A stretch of 64,000 nucleotides of DNA, taken from positions 1,414,001 through 1,478,000 of the forward strand of contig NZ_CP109171.1 of NCBI RefSeq assembly GCF_036246005.1, written 5' to 3'. The notes beneath the pieces were generated by a model. The model was not told where the DNA came from and did no database searches. It saw only the letters and a program-made list of their open reading frames with translations. The DNA is from Streptomyces sp. NBC_01723. Its GTDB lineage: Bacteria > Actinomycetota > Actinomycetes > Streptomycetales > Streptomycetaceae. Every line of letters starts with the position of its first letter. The stretch's first letter is position 1. Made by a program: the position numbers and the translations under genes. Positions 32,380-42,003 of the stretch are shown here, piece after piece.

Positions 32380-34590
32380 ATGGGCGACAAGGCACACCAC
32401 ACCCGTCCCGGAGCCGCCGGAAGGGCAACGGCGGCCGACCATCCCGCATCCGTACGGAATGTGGTGCTGGTCGGCCACTCCGGATCGGGCAAGACGACTT
32501 TGGTGGAGGCTCTCGCGCTGACCGCGGGAGCGGTGAACCGGGCGGGCCGCGTGGAGGACGGCGGCTGCGTCTCGGACTACGACGAGATGGAGCACCGGCA
32601 GCAGCGCTCCGTGCAGCTCTCCCTGGTGCCGGTCGAATGGGGCGGCATCAAGATCAATCTCTTGGACACTCCCGGGTACGCCGACTTCGTCGGTGAGCTG
32701 AGGGCCGGTCTGCGCGCGGCGGACGCGGCCCTCTTCGTCGTCTCGGCCTCCGACGGGGTGGGCGGCTCGACCCGCATGGCGTGGGAGGAGTGCGCCGCCG
32801 TCGGGATGCCGCGCGCCATCGTGATCACGCATCTGGAGGCCGCCCGCGCGGACTTCGAGGAGATGACGCGGATCTGCGCGGAGGCCTTCGGCGGGGACGA
32901 TCCGGACGCGGTGCTGCCGCTGTACCTGCCGCTGCGGGGAACCCCGGCGCCCGACGGGCACGCGCCCGTGACCGGGCTCATCGGCCTGCTGTCGCGGAAA
33001 CTGTTCGACTACGCGTCGGGCGAGCGCGAGGAGTCCGAGCCGGGCGAGGCGGAGCTGCCGGTGATCGACGAGGCCCGCTCCATGCTGATCGAGGGGATCA
33101 TCTCGGAGAGCGAGGACGAGACCCTCATGGAGCGCTATCTCGGCGGTGAGCAGGTCGACGTCAAGACGCTCATCGAGGACCTGGAACGGGCCGTCGCGCG
33201 CGGCGTGTTCTTTCCGGTGCTGGCCGCGGCTCCCGCGGCGGAGGGCGCCCGGCAGGGACTGGGCACGGTCGAGTTGCTGGAGCTGATCACCCGTGGCTTT
33301 CCGACGCCGCTGGAGCGGGCGGCACCCCGGGTGACCACGCCCGAGGGCGCCGGGCGCGAGCTGCGGATGTGCGATCCCGGGGAGTCGCTGGTCGCGGAGG
33401 TCGTCAAGACGTCGTCCGACCCGTACGTCGGCCGGATCTCGATGGTCCGGGTGTTCTCCGGCACCCTGCGCGCCGACCAGACGGTGCACGTCTCCGGACA
33501 CGGGCTGGCCGACCGCGGCCACGAGGGCCGTGCCCTCCACGAAGCAGACGAGCGGATCGGCGCCCTGTCGACGCCGTTCGGCAAGCAGCAGCGGCCGGTC
33601 TCGCACGTGATCGCGGGCGACCTGGCGTGCGTGGCCAAGCTGAGCCGCGCGGAGACCGGGGACACGCTCTCGGCCAAGGAGGACCCGCTGCTGATGGCTC
33701 CCTGGGAGATGCCCGATCCGCTGCTGCCGCTCGCCATCGAGGCGCACAGCAAGCCCGACGAGGACAAGCTGTCCCAGGGGCTTGCGCGGCTGGTCGCCGA
33801 GGATCCGACGATGCGCCTGGAGCACAACCAGGACACGCACCAGGTGGTCCTGTGGTGCCTGGGGGAGGCGCACGCCGACGTGGCCCTGGAGCGGCTGCGC
33901 AGCCGCTACGGCGTCCAGGTCGACGTCGTACCCCACCGGGTGTCCCTGCGGGAGACGTTCGGGGACCGTGCGGGCGGGCGCGGGCGGCACGTGAAGCAGT
34001 CCGGCGGGCACGGGCAGTACGCCATCTGCGAGATCGAGGTGGAGCCGCTGCCGAACGGCTCGGGCGTCGAGTTCGTGGACAAGGTGGTCGGCGGCGCCGT
34101 GCCCCGGCAGTTCATCCCGTCCGTCGAGAAGGGCGTGCGCGCGCAGGCCGCCAAGGGCGTCGCGGCGGGCCATCCCCTGATCGACGTGCGGGTCACGCTG
34201 CTTGACGGCAAGGCGCACTCGGTGGACTCCTCCGACGCCGCCTTCCAGACGGCCGGCGCCCTGGCGCTGCGGGAGGCCGCGGCGCAGGCCCGGATCCATC
34301 TGCTGGAGCCGGTGGCCGAGGTGAGCGTCCTGGTCGGCGACGACTACGTGGGCGCGGTGATGAGCGACCTGTCGGGGCGGCGCGGCAAGGTGCTCGGCAC
34401 CGAGCAGACGAGCGGGGGCCGGACCCTGATCCGGGCCGAGGTGCCCGAGATCGAGATCGGCCGTTACGCGGTCGACCTGCGCTCCCTCTCGCACGGCACC
34501 GCGCGCTTCGACCGCCGTTACGCGCGCCACGAACCGATGCCGCAGCAGGTCGCCGACCGGCTGCCCGAGGAGGTGCGCGCGGCGTCGTAG
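32380..34590 (+). CDS. EF-G-like translational GTPase paralogue (EF-G2 type) with degenerate G motifs
   Basis: A 736-residue protein with all EF-G domains, from an ATG at 32380 with GGGAGG upstream. G1 is intact (GHSGSGKT). G2 lacks the RGITI box (reads EHRQQRSVQLS), G3 is DTPGYADF with Tyr in place of the catalytic His, and the G4 NKxD position reads THLE. Domains III-V are recognisable (GHGQYAICEIEVEP, GVAAGHPLIDVRV). It is not the cell's main EF-G. The related mycobacterial EF-G2 is reported to lack ribosome-stimulated GTPase activity (recalled). It stands alone, divergent from pgsA. Confidence 0.88.
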   Translation: MGDKAHHTRPGAAGRATAADHPASVRNVVLVGHSGSGKTTLVEALALTAGAVNRAGRVEDGGCVSDYDEMEHRQQRSVQLSLVPVEWGGIKINLLDTPGYADFVGELRAGLRAADAALFVVSASDGVGGSTRMAWEECAAVGMPRAIVITHLEAARADFEEMTRICAEAFGGDDPDAVLPLYLPLRGTPAPDGHAPVTGLIGLLSRKLFDYASGEREESEPGEAELPVIDEARSMLIEGIISESEDETLMERYLGGEQVDVKTLIEDLERAVARGVFFPVLAAAPAAEGARQGLGTVELLELITRGFPTPLERAAPRVTTPEGAGRELRMCDPGESLVAEVVKTSSDPYVGRISMVRVFSGTLRADQTVHVSGHGLADRGHEGRALHEADERIGALSTPFGKQQRPVSHVIAGDLACVAKLSRAETGDTLSAKEDPLLMAPWEMPDPLLPLAIEAHSKPDEDKLSQGLARLVAEDPTMRLEHNQDTHQVVLWCLGEAHADVALERLRSRYGVQVDVVPHRVSLRETFGDRAGGRGRHVKQSGGHGQYAICEIEVEPLPNGSGVEFVDKVVGGAVPRQFIPSVEKGVRAQAAKGVAAGHPLIDVRVTLLDGKAHSVDSSDAAFQTAGALALREAAAQARIHLLEPVAEVSVLVGDDYVGAVMSDLSGRRGKVLGTEQTSGGRTLIRAEVPEIEIGRYAVDLRSLSHGTARFDRRYARHEPMPQQVADRLPEEVRAAS

Positions 34591-34603
34591 CGGCGCCCGG
34601 CCG

Positions 34604-34629
34604 GCCGGCGCGGGAACGCCCGCGCCGGC
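34604..34629 (+). terminator. hairpin downstream of the EF-G-like gene
   Basis: A perfect 11-bp GC stem (GCCGGCGCGGG/CCCGCGCCGGC) with an AACG loop starts 13 bases after the stop. The remainder of the 222-base gap to the next gene shows no further clear element. Confidence 0.75.
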
Positions 34630-34812
34630 GGCACTCCGCCCCGCGCACGACGGCGTGCCCGGCGGCTCGACCCGCGCGCGTGGGGGCGCCTTCCGGCGTC
34701 CGGTGACGCGTGCCGCCGGCTGCGGATACGCTGATGACCAGATCAACAGGTGTGCGGGGCAGGGAAGTCGGGAAGGCCGCAGGAGCGACAGTGGTGGCGA
34801 TCGGGGGCGGGA

Positions 34813-36474
34813 ATGGCCGTTGACGGCGGTTACGCGGACTTCTTCGGACCGCAGGTGCCGCGCACGGACGAAGGTGGCCAGACGGCCACCTTCGCGCTGG
34901 CGTCGGCCGCCTACCGGGACAGCGAGTTGGCGGAGATCAAGAAGGCCGACAACGAGTGGCACCAGACGACCCTCAACGCGGGCCGGTCCTGGGCCACGAT
35001 CTTCCGGCCCAACCTCGGCGAGGCCTTCTCCCGCGCGGTGGCCGACCGCATGCTGGGCAGCGGCCGCAAGCCGCTCATCCAGTCCTTCGGGGCGGAGCCG
35101 CAGGTGGTCGTCGAGCACTGCCTGGCGGCCAACGGCATCCGCAGGGCACGCGACGCCCGGCTCTCCCTGGTCATCCTGCTGTGCGGCGTGCTCTTCCTGC
35201 CCGGGATGCTGATCTGGCTGCTGGGCTTCCAGATCCGCACCACCGTCGCCAAGTCGGAGAACAAGCAGGCCGGTGCGCTGGGCACCGCGGTGCTGCTCGC
35301 GGTCGCCGCGCTGGCCGTGCTGTTCCTCGTGAAGATGCCCTTCACCGGTTTCTGGGCCTGGTACGCCCGCGCGGCGGTCGTCCTGCCGGTCGTGGGCTGG
35401 TTCTGGGCCAAGCGGATCTGCGAGGGCACCGCGAGGGACCTCCGCGAGCGCTGGGACGGCCTCCTGTCGGGCAGCGGCGTCGGCGCCAAGGTGCCCGAGG
35501 CGGTCCCCAGCAACCCGAACGAGACCTCTGCCGAGCAGCTGCGCCAGTCCCTGGCCAAGCTCGGCGCCGAGCAGCAGTCCAACTCCGTGTTCTACGCCGG
35601 TCCCAAGGGCATACTCGGCATGGGCACGCGCTGGGGCAGCTGGCAGCTCGCCGAGAACCTGGCACCGGCCGACCCGGCGCGCGAGATCCACCCCTTCCGC
35701 AGCTGGGACGTCGTGAAGTCCATCCACGACCAGCTGCGCATGCTGGAACGCGGTCCGCTGAACACCGGCGGTTTCACCAAGCCGTCCATACGGCACTGGG
35801 TGGTCACGCCGATCGGGGAGAACGCGAAGGCGGTGTCCCGTCCGGAGGGCACGGACGTCGAGGCGTACCAGGTCAAGACGCACGCGATACAGGAGATCTG
35901 CAACAAGCAGCAGTTCGGTGCCGGTGACCGGCACTACCTGGGTGTGCAGTGGACGCTGTGGGACGGCCAGTTGGTCATCACCATGCTGATCACGGTGACC
36001 GTGCTGCACGAGACGCTGCGCATCGAGGTCACCGGCCATGCGCTCGGTCCGGTGAACCCGCTGTTCACCGCCAAGCCCGAGGCGCCCTCCAAGGAGGTCG
36101 CCAAGTCGTTCAAGCCGTGGGAGACGCGCAAGGTGATGCTCCCGCTGGTCACCGCGGGCGAGGTGGTCCGCCTCGCCGTCCGCGCACCGCTCACCTGGTA
36201 TCCGCCGCTGCTGAACTGGCTCGGCGGCACGATCGGGCTGCCGGAGCCGTTCGGGCTGCGGCACGCGTGGGCGGACCAGCCGTGGCGGCACCGCTTCATG
36301 GCCGACGACGCGTTGCGCGCGGCGGCGCCGGTGCTGCGGGTGGTGCACGCGGCGTCGATCAAGGTGCTGGAGGAGAACGGCGTGGACACGGAGAAGTTCG
36401 GCACGCGGTCGGCGTTCCTGAGTACGGCCGTGCAGGATGCGACGCCCGGGAAGGCCGACCTCTACAACGCGTAG
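34813..36474 (+). CDS. integral membrane protein of unknown function
   Basis: A 553-residue protein from an ATG at 34813 with GGGGGCGGGA before it. A soluble N-terminus (about 1-115) is followed by three hydrophobic segments near 120-140, 152-172 and 180-200 and a long soluble C-terminal half of about 350 residues containing no motif I recognise. A further hydrophobic stretch near 395 (VITMLITVTVLHET) may be a membrane dip. It converges on the HIT gene with only 16 bp between stops. It may be an actinobacterium-specific membrane protein. Confidence 0.75.
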   Translation: MAVDGGYADFFGPQVPRTDEGGQTATFALASAAYRDSELAEIKKADNEWHQTTLNAGRSWATIFRPNLGEAFSRAVADRMLGSGRKPLIQSFGAEPQVVVEHCLAANGIRRARDARLSLVILLCGVLFLPGMLIWLLGFQIRTTVAKSENKQAGALGTAVLLAVAALAVLFLVKMPFTGFWAWYARAAVVLPVVGWFWAKRICEGTARDLRERWDGLLSGSGVGAKVPEAVPSNPNETSAEQLRQSLAKLGAEQQSNSVFYAGPKGILGMGTRWGSWQLAENLAPADPAREIHPFRSWDVVKSIHDQLRMLERGPLNTGGFTKPSIRHWVVTPIGENAKAVSRPEGTDVEAYQVKTHAIQEICNKQQFGAGDRHYLGVQWTLWDGQLVITMLITVTVLHETLRIEVTGHALGPVNPLFTAKPEAPSKEVAKSFKPWETRKVMLPLVTAGEVVRLAVRAPLTWYPPLLNWLGGTIGLPEPFGLRHAWADQPWRHRFMADDALRAAAPVLRVVHAASIKVLEENGVDTEKFGTRSAFLSTAVQDATPGKADLYNA

Positions 36475-36490
36475 GTCCCGTCGCCGGGCG

Positions 36491-37039
36491 CTAGGCGGAG
36501 GGCCAGGCCTCCGCCAGCATCTTGCGGGTGTCGCCCAGAAGCTGCGGCAGCACCTTCGTGTGGCCGACCACCGGCATGAAGTTGGTGTCGCCGCCCCAGC
36601 GGGGCACGATGTGCTGGTGGAGGTGGGCGGCGATGCCCGCGCCGGCCACCGTGCCCTGGTTCATGCCGATGTTGAAGCCGTGGGCGCCGGACGCGGTGCG
36701 CAGCGCCGTCATCGCCTGCTTGGTCAGCTCGGCGAGTTCCGCGGTCTCCACGTCGGTCAGGTCGGTGTAGTCGGCGACGTGGCGGTACGGCACGGTCATC
36801 AGGTGGCCGCCGTTGTACGGGTACAGGTTGAGCACCGCGTACACGTGCTCACCGCGGCGGACGACCAGCCCGTCCTCGTCGGATTTGGCCGGGATCGAGC
36901 AGAAGGGGCAGCCGTCGTCGGCGCCCGGGCCGCTCGGCTTGTTCTCGCCCTGGATGTAGGCCATCCGGTGGGGCGTCCACAGGCGCTGGAACGCGTCCTG
37001 CGTCCCCACTCCCGACTGCTGCTCCGGCTCACTCGTCAT
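36491..37039 (-). CDS. HIT-family protein, probable diadenosine tetraphosphate phosphorylase
   Basis: A 182-residue histidine-triad protein with HLHQHIV (His139, 141, 143) and an N-terminal CPFC pair (44-47). The mycobacterial protein in the same place between thrS and the PIM genes (Rv2613c) is an Ap4A phosphorylase, and the length and CPFC element agree. Ap4A is a by-product of synthetases, which fits the thrS neighbour. The ribosome site is weak. It follows thrS after a terminator, so it may have its own promoter or depend on readthrough. Confidence 0.85.
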   Translation of the reverse strand: MTSEPEQQSGVGTQDAFQRLWTPHRMAYIQGENKPSGPGADDGCPFCSIPAKSDEDGLVVRRGEHVYAVLNLYPYNGGHLMTVPYRHVADYTDLTDVETAELAELTKQAMTALRTASGAHGFNIGMNQGTVAGAGIAAHLHQHIVPRWGGDTNFMPVVGHTKVLPQLLGDTRKMLAEAWPSA

Positions 37040-37077
37040 GCGTGCAGCATATGGCGTCGTGTACGGCGACAGGGAAA

Positions 37078-37101
37078 GGCCCCCGGGAGGTCCCGGGGGC
37101 C
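37078..37101 (-). terminator. hairpin between thrS and the HIT gene
   Basis: A GGCCCCCGGGA/TCCCGGGGGCC stem of 10-11 pairs with a minimal loop starts 15 bases after the thrS stop. Confidence 0.7.
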
Positions 37102-37115
37102 CCGCAAGCCCGCGA

Positions 37116-39095
37116 TCAGACCTGCACCCGCTCCTCGACCACCTTCGCGATCTTCGCGATGGCCTCGTCGACGGGGATGCCGTTCTCCTGGGAGCCGTCG
37201 CGGTAGCGGAAGGAGACCGCGTCGTTCGCCATGTCCTCGTCGCCCGCGATGACCATGAAGGGCACCTTCTGTTTCTGGGCGTTGCGGATCTTCTTCTGCA
37301 TCCGGTCGGAGGAGGTGTCGACCTCGACGCGCAGGCCCGCGGCCCGGGCCTTCTCGGCGAAGTCGTGCAGGTACGGCACGTGGGCGTCGCCGATCGGGAT
37401 GCCGAGCGCCTGGACGGGGGCCAGCCAGGCCGGGAAGGCTCCCGCGTAGTGCTCCAGCAGGACGCCGAAGAACCGCTCGATGGAGCCGAACAGCGCCCGG
37501 TGGATCATGACGGGCTGCTGACGCGAGCCGTCTGCGGCGGTGTACTCGAGGCCGAACCGCTTCGGCTGGTTGAAGTCGACCTGGATGGTCGACATCTGCC
37601 AGGACCGACCGATCGCGTCCTTGGCCTGGACGGAGATCTTCGGGCCGTAGTACGCGGCGCCGCCCGGGTCCGGAACCAGCGGCAGGTTCTGCTTCTCGGC
37701 GGCCTGGCGCAGTGCCTCGGTGGCCTCCGCCCAGTCTTCCTCGGAGCCGATGAACTTGTCGGAGTCGTCGCGGGTGGACAGCTCCAGCTCGAACTCGTTC
37801 AGGCCGTAGTCGCGCAGCAGGTCGAGGACGAAGGTCAGGAGCGTGTCCAGCTCCTGGGGCATCTGCTCCTTGGTGCAGTAGATGTGCGAGTCGTCCTGGG
37901 TGAAGCCGCGCGAGCGGGTCAGGCCGTGCACGACACCCGACTTCTCGTACCGGTACACGGTCCCGAACTCGAAGAGCCGCAGCGGCAGCTCGCGGTAGGA
38001 GCGGCCGCGGGACTTGAAGATCAGATTGTGCATCGGGCAGTTCATCGCCTTGAGGCGGTAGTTCTGCTCGTCGAACTGGATGGGCGGGAACATGCCCTCC
38101 GCATAGTGCGGCAGGTGCCCGGAGATCTCGAAGAGGTGTTCCTTCGAGATGTGCGGGGTGTTCACGAACTCGTAGCCGGAGACCTCGTGCCGACGGCGCG
38201 AGTAGTCCTCCATGACCTTGCGGATCACCCCGCCCTTGGGGTGGAACACCGCGAGGCCGGGACCCAGCTCGTCGGGGAAGGAGAACAGATCCAGTTCGGT
38301 TCCGAGCTTGCGGTGGTCGCGCTTCTCAGCCTCGGCCAGGAACTCCAGGTACGCCTTCAGCTCGTCCTTGGTCGGCCATGCGGTGCCGTAGATGCGCTGA
38401 AGCTGCGGGTTCTTCTCACTGCCGCGCCAGTAGGCGGCGGCCGAGCGCATCAGCTTGAAGGCCGGGATGGCGCGGGTGGTCGGCAGGTGCGGTCCCCGGC
38501 ACAGGTCCTTCCAGCACAGCTCGCCGGTCTTGGCGTCGAGGTTGTCGTAGATGGTCAGCTCACCACTGCCCACCTCGGCGTCGGCGCCGTCGGCGGCCTG
38601 CGCGGCGTTGCCCTTGAGGCCGATCAGCTCCAGCTTGTACGGCTCCTTGGCCAGCTCCTCGCGGGCGGCCTCGTCGCTGGTGACGCGGCGCGAGAACCGC
38701 TGGCCGCGCTTCTGGATCTCCTGCATCTTCTTCTCGATGGCCTTGAGGTCATCGGGGTGGAAGGGCTTCTCGACGTCGAAGTCGTAGTAGAAGCCGTCCT
38801 TGACCGGCGGGCCGATGCCCAGCTTGGCCTCGGGGAACAGCTCCTGCACGGCCTGCGCCATGACGTGCGCGGTGGAGTGCCGCAGGATGTTCAGGCCGTC
38901 CTCGGAGGAGATCTCGACGCCCTCGACGGTCTCGCCGTCGCCGACCTCGTAGGCGAGGTCCTTGAGCTCACCGGCCACCCGCGCCGCGACGATCGAGCGC
39001 TCGCCGGCGAAGAGCTCGGCGGCCGTAGTGCCCGTCGTCACCACGCGTTCTTCCCGCTCGGAATCGCGTTGGATGATCACACGGACGTCTGACAC
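37116..39095 (-). CDS. thrS: threonyl-tRNA synthetase
   Basis: A 659-residue class II enzyme from a GTG at 39095 with AGGAGAG upstream. It has the TGS domain, the editing domain with the [10 protein letters not shown] motif and [10 protein letters not shown] zinc-type region, the catalytic core with [11 protein letters not shown] and [16 protein letters not shown], and the anticodon-binding C-terminus. All four parts are complete. No T-box leader is visible in the 111 bp before the gene. Confidence 0.98.
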   Translation of the reverse strand: MSDVRVIIQRDSEREERVVTTGTTAAELFAGERSIVAARVAGELKDLAYEVGDGETVEGVEISSEDGLNILRHSTAHVMAQAVQELFPEAKLGIGPPVKDGFYYDFDVEKPFHPDDLKAIEKKMQEIQKRGQRFSRRVTSDEAAREELAKEPYKLELIGLKGNAAQAADGADAEVGSGELTIYDNLDAKTGELCWKDLCRGPHLPTTRAIPAFKLMRSAAAYWRGSEKNPQLQRIYGTAWPTKDELKAYLEFLAEAEKRDHRKLGTELDLFSFPDELGPGLAVFHPKGGVIRKVMEDYSRRRHEVSGYEFVNTPHISKEHLFEISGHLPHYAEGMFPPIQFDEQNYRLKAMNCPMHNLIFKSRGRSYRELPLRLFEFGTVYRYEKSGVVHGLTRSRGFTQDDSHIYCTKEQMPQELDTLLTFVLDLLRDYGLNEFELELSTRDDSDKFIGSEEDWAEATEALRQAAEKQNLPLVPDPGGAAYYGPKISVQAKDAIGRSWQMSTIQVDFNQPKRFGLEYTAADGSRQQPVMIHRALFGSIERFFGVLLEHYAGAFPAWLAPVQALGIPIGDAHVPYLHDFAEKARAAGLRVEVDTSSDRMQKKIRNAQKQKVPFMVIAGDEDMANDAVSFRYRDGSQENGIPVDEAIAKIAKVVEERVQV

Positions 39096-39206
39096 CGGTC
39101 TCTCCTGACTGAAGGTGGGGCCGCGGCGCCATACCGGAGCGCACGCATGAGGGCGATCGTACCGACCCGGACCCGTGCACCGCGAAATCATTCCCGGCGG
39201 CGGCCC

Positions 39207-40475
39207 TCACCCCGCGTCGTAGTCCTCGGCGGTCTCGCCGTCACCGCCGCAGGTCTCCTCGAAGAAGGCCGCCACCTCCACGTGCTCCTGGACCGCCTTG
39301 AGCAGCCGGTCCCGCTCCGCGTCGTCGACCTGCACCGGTGCGATCTCGCAGGCCCCGGTGAGCCGGCGGAAGCCGCCCCGGCTCTCCAGCCGCCCGAGCA
39401 CCCGCACCGGAAGTCCGACGAGGTGGGCGTGGCCCGCGATCCGGTAGGCGTCCTCGTCCAGGGTGATCCGCACGTGCGGCACCTCGGCACCGGCCAGCAC
39501 CCGCAGCCGTACGGTGCCCGTGCCGCGCGGTCCGGAACGGCGCATGCGGACGACGGTGCCGGTGATCCGCACCGGCACGGAGGGCTCCGCGCGCAGATAG
39601 CGGGCGGCGGCCTCGCGCAGGGCGGGCAGGTCGCCGGGGGAGAACTCGACGGCTTCGGCGAGGGCGCCGCAGCCGTCGGGGACGCCCGCGGCGGGCGCCC
39701 AGTCGACGGCGATCCTGGCTCCCTGGGTGCCGCGGACCAGGGCGACCAGCGCCTCGGTCAGCTCGTGGCTGACGCCGGCCCCGACGGCGGCGTCGAAGGC
39801 TTCCATGCCGCCGGTGGCCCGCCGGTAGTCGACGGCCTCACGCGCGGCGTACAGGGCCTGGTGGAGGGTTACGGCGAGCGGGCGGCCGCTGGTGACCGGC
39901 ACGAACGCCGTCAGCCGGCGGCCGCCCGGGGCCGTGCCGACCAGCACGTCCTCCAGGGCGGTGGCGGCGGTGCGCCGGTGCCGGGCGCCGAAGTAGCCCG
40001 CACGCGCGCGTGTGGCGAGCGCTCCGGCGAGCAGCATCCGGCGGGCGGCGGCGCGCAGCTGTTCCTCGGCGGTCCAGGAGGCGGTGTCGCCGGGTCCGGT
40101 CGGCACGTCGCGTGCCCAGCGGATCTCGTCGCTGGGGACGGCGAGTGAGACGAGGATCTCGCGGGCGGCGGGGGTGGCGCTGCGGGACAGGGCGAGCAGC
40201 GCCTCGCCCAGCAGGTCCTCGCTGTCGGGGAAGGCGCGGCTGACGGGCACCAGCAGGCTGGTGGCTCCGGCCGCCGGGCCGGGTGGTGTCCAGCGGCCGT
40301 AGCGGCCGGGGGCGCCGCCGCGCCGCTGCCAGCCGTGCCGGTGGAGCAGCGCGGTCAGGACGGCCGGGTCGACGGCGGCGGACTCGGGCGGACGGCCGTC
40401 GTCCCAGGCGGAGTCGTCACCGGCGGGGTGCGGCCGTACGGCGCGCAGGGGTTCGCCGGTCGGGCGGTGCGTCAT
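39207..40475 (-). CDS. unknown 422-residue protein paired with the DUF4365 gene
   Basis: I do not recognise the family. The protein is soluble, rich in Ala, Arg and Gly, with a helical middle (EEQLRAAARRMLLAGALATRARAG) and a beta-rich C-terminal third (VPVRITGTVVRMRRSG, GTVRLRVLAG) that could be an OB-like fold. The ATG at 40475 overlaps the stop of the DUF4365 gene (ATGA), so the two are translated together and may form one functional unit. The longer frame to 40652 is a shadow of that gene. Confidence 0.75.
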   Translation of the reverse strand: MTHRPTGEPLRAVRPHPAGDDSAWDDGRPPESAAVDPAVLTALLHRHGWQRRGGAPGRYGRWTPPGPAAGATSLLVPVSRAFPDSEDLLGEALLALSRSATPAAREILVSLAVPSDEIRWARDVPTGPGDTASWTAEEQLRAAARRMLLAGALATRARAGYFGARHRRTAATALEDVLVGTAPGGRRLTAFVPVTSGRPLAVTLHQALYAAREAVDYRRATGGMEAFDAAVGAGVSHELTEALVALVRGTQGARIAVDWAPAAGVPDGCGALAEAVEFSPGDLPALREAAARYLRAEPSVPVRITGTVVRMRRSGPRGTGTVRLRVLAGAEVPHVRITLDEDAYRIAGHAHLVGLPVRVLGRLESRGGFRRLTGACEIAPVQVDDAERDRLLKAVQEHVEVAAFFEETCGGDGETAEDYDAG

Positions 40476-41038
40476 GGTTTCCCTCCCGTACCGACCCGCG
40501 TCATGATCTCGCACAGCGCCCGGTCGTCGAAGACCCGCGCGGTCGGTATCCGCACGGTGGTGCGCCGCCGGCCGGTGACCGGGTGTCCGGCGAGGTTGGT
40601 CCAGTAGCAGCAGTGCCTGAGGTCGAGCCGGTCGTGGCCGGCCCGCAGCCACTGGTCCCTGGACCGCGGGACGATCATCACGACCAGGATCTTGTGCACG
40701 GAGACCGGGGTGCGGGCGAGCTTCGCCAGGTGGTCGTTGTCGAGCGTGAAGGAGAAGAAGCGGCCGGGCGGCTGCGGCGGGATCTGGTACGTCGCCTTGA
40801 GCTGCACCTTGATGGTGACCTCGTCGTCGACCGTGTGCCCGGGGGCGCTGTGGCTGACGTGCCAGTCGATGCCGTTGTCCGGGAAGGGCTGCGAGAGCGA
40901 GCAGCCCGCGGCGGCGGCGACCGCGTGGAGGTAGCCGACCTGCAGGGTCTCCATGCAGGCGGTGGTGGCGAGGGAGCCGCGGGTGGGCGCGGTGCGCTCC
41001 GGCAGCAGCCCGCCCCGTTCGGGCTGCGCGATGGCCAT
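40472..41038 (-). CDS. DUF4365 protein, predicted PD-(D/E)XK-fold nuclease-like
   Basis: About 188 residues from an ATG at 41038 (MAIAQPERGGLLPER), with AAGG nine bases before it. The segments GIDWHVSH (Asp58) and KVQLKAT (Gln79-x-Lys81) look like the D...(E/Q)xK core of the restriction-endonuclease fold to which DUF4365 is assigned. Substrate and role are unknown. A region with Cys143-Cys144 follows. It is transcribed divergently from a DEDDh exonuclease 171 bp away and overlaps the unknown gene downstream. Confidence 0.8.
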   Translation of the reverse strand: MAIAQPERGGLLPERTAPTRGSLATTACMETLQVGYLHAVAAAAGCSLSQPFPDNGIDWHVSHSAPGHTVDDEVTIKVQLKATYQIPPQPPGRFFSFTLDNDHLAKLARTPVSVHKILVVMIVPRSRDQWLRAGHDRLDLRHCCYWTNLAGHPVTGRRRTTVRIPTARVFDDRALCEIMTRVGTGGKP

Positions 41039-41209
41039 GGCCAACAGCCTTCCAGAACTGGTGTGTCCGTGTCGCGGGTCGCTGAACTGCGATGACCCGT
41101 AATCCTGTTGTGTCCTTCCGGCGTACGTCGCAAACAGCCCGGGTATCACCGAACCGGGACAGAGGACGGCGCGTCAGTCGGCGTGTGTGGACGAGGAGTT
41201 GAGTGCCCT

Positions 41210-41935
41210 ATGGCGAGCTGGTTCGAGGGGCCGCTGGCCGCCTTCGACACGGAGACGACGGGTGTGGACGTCGAGACCGACCGGATAGTGTCGGCGGCGC
41301 TCGTCGTCCAGGACGCGCCCGGGCTCCGGCCGCGCGTCACCCGGTGGCTGGTGAACCCGGGCGTGCCGGTGCCGGAGTCGGCGACGGCGGTGCACGGGCT
41401 GACCGACGAGCATCTGCAGCGCCACGGCCGCTGGCCGGCGCCGGTGATGTACGAGATGGCGGAGGCGCTGGCCGAGCAGGCCCGCGCCGGTCGTCCGCTG
41501 GTGGTGATGAACGCGCCGTTCGATCTCACGCTGCTGGACCGCGAGTTGCGCCGCCACCGCGCCTCGTCCCTGGGCCGCTGGCTGGAGCGGACGTCGCTGC
41601 ACGTGCTGGACCCGAGGGTGCTCGACAAGCACCTGGACCGGTACCGCAAGGGCCGCCGCACCCTCACCGACCTGTGCGCGCACTACGGCGTCGAGCTGGC
41701 GGAGGCGCACGACGCGGCGGCCGACGCGCAGGCCTCGCTGGAGGTGGTGCGGGCGGTGGGGCGGTGCTTCCCGGGCCGGCTGGAGCGCCTGTCCCCCGCC
41801 GAGCTGCACACGCTCCAGGCGGTGTGGCACGCGGGGCAGGCGCGGGGACTGCAGGCGTGGTTCGCGCTCAACGGCACCGAGGAGCCGGTGGACCCGGCCT
41901 GGCCACTGCGGCCGGACCTGCCCGCCGCGGCGTGA
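41210..41935 (+). CDS. DEDDh 3'-5' exonuclease (DnaQ-like)
   Basis: A 241-residue exonuclease with the four acidic positions and the His: FDTETTG (Asp13, Glu15), NAPFDLTLLD, and AHDAAADA near 170-177. A C-terminal 50-residue extension (LHTLQAVWHAGQARGLQAWF) follows the domain. It could be a repair or RNA-processing nuclease; a polymerase III epsilon role is unlikely since no clamp-binding motif was evident. The ATG at 41210 has GAGGAG 11 bases before it. Confidence 0.88.
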   Translation: MASWFEGPLAAFDTETTGVDVETDRIVSAALVVQDAPGLRPRVTRWLVNPGVPVPESATAVHGLTDEHLQRHGRWPAPVMYEMAEALAEQARAGRPLVVMNAPFDLTLLDRELRRHRASSLGRWLERTSLHVLDPRVLDKHLDRYRKGRRTLTDLCAHYGVELAEAHDAAADAQASLEVVRAVGRCFPGRLERLSPAELHTLQAVWHAGQARGLQAWFALNGTEEPVDPAWPLRPDLPAAA

Positions 41936-41966
41936 GCCCGGACGCGCACGCGTCGGCACACGAAGA

Positions 41967-41994
41967 AGCCGGTCCGTCGTGCAACGGACCGGCT
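41967..41994. terminator. hairpin between exonuclease gene and tRNA-Val
   Basis: An 11-bp stem (AGCCGGTCCGT/ACGGACCGGCT) with a 6-base loop lies 31 bases past the exonuclease stop and 9 bases past the 3' end of the minus-strand tRNA, so it can end both. Confidence 0.7.
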
Positions 41995-42003
41995 CTTCCC
42001 GGG

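Noticed and set aside
31966..36348. 1460-codon open frame on the minus strand
   Set aside because: It is antisense to the EF-G-like and membrane protein genes and has no recognisable domain or ribosome site.
39096..39206. T-box leader before thrS
   Set aside because: The gap is short and I see no T-box antiterminator sequence or specifier-type stems; the same holds for hisS and alaS.
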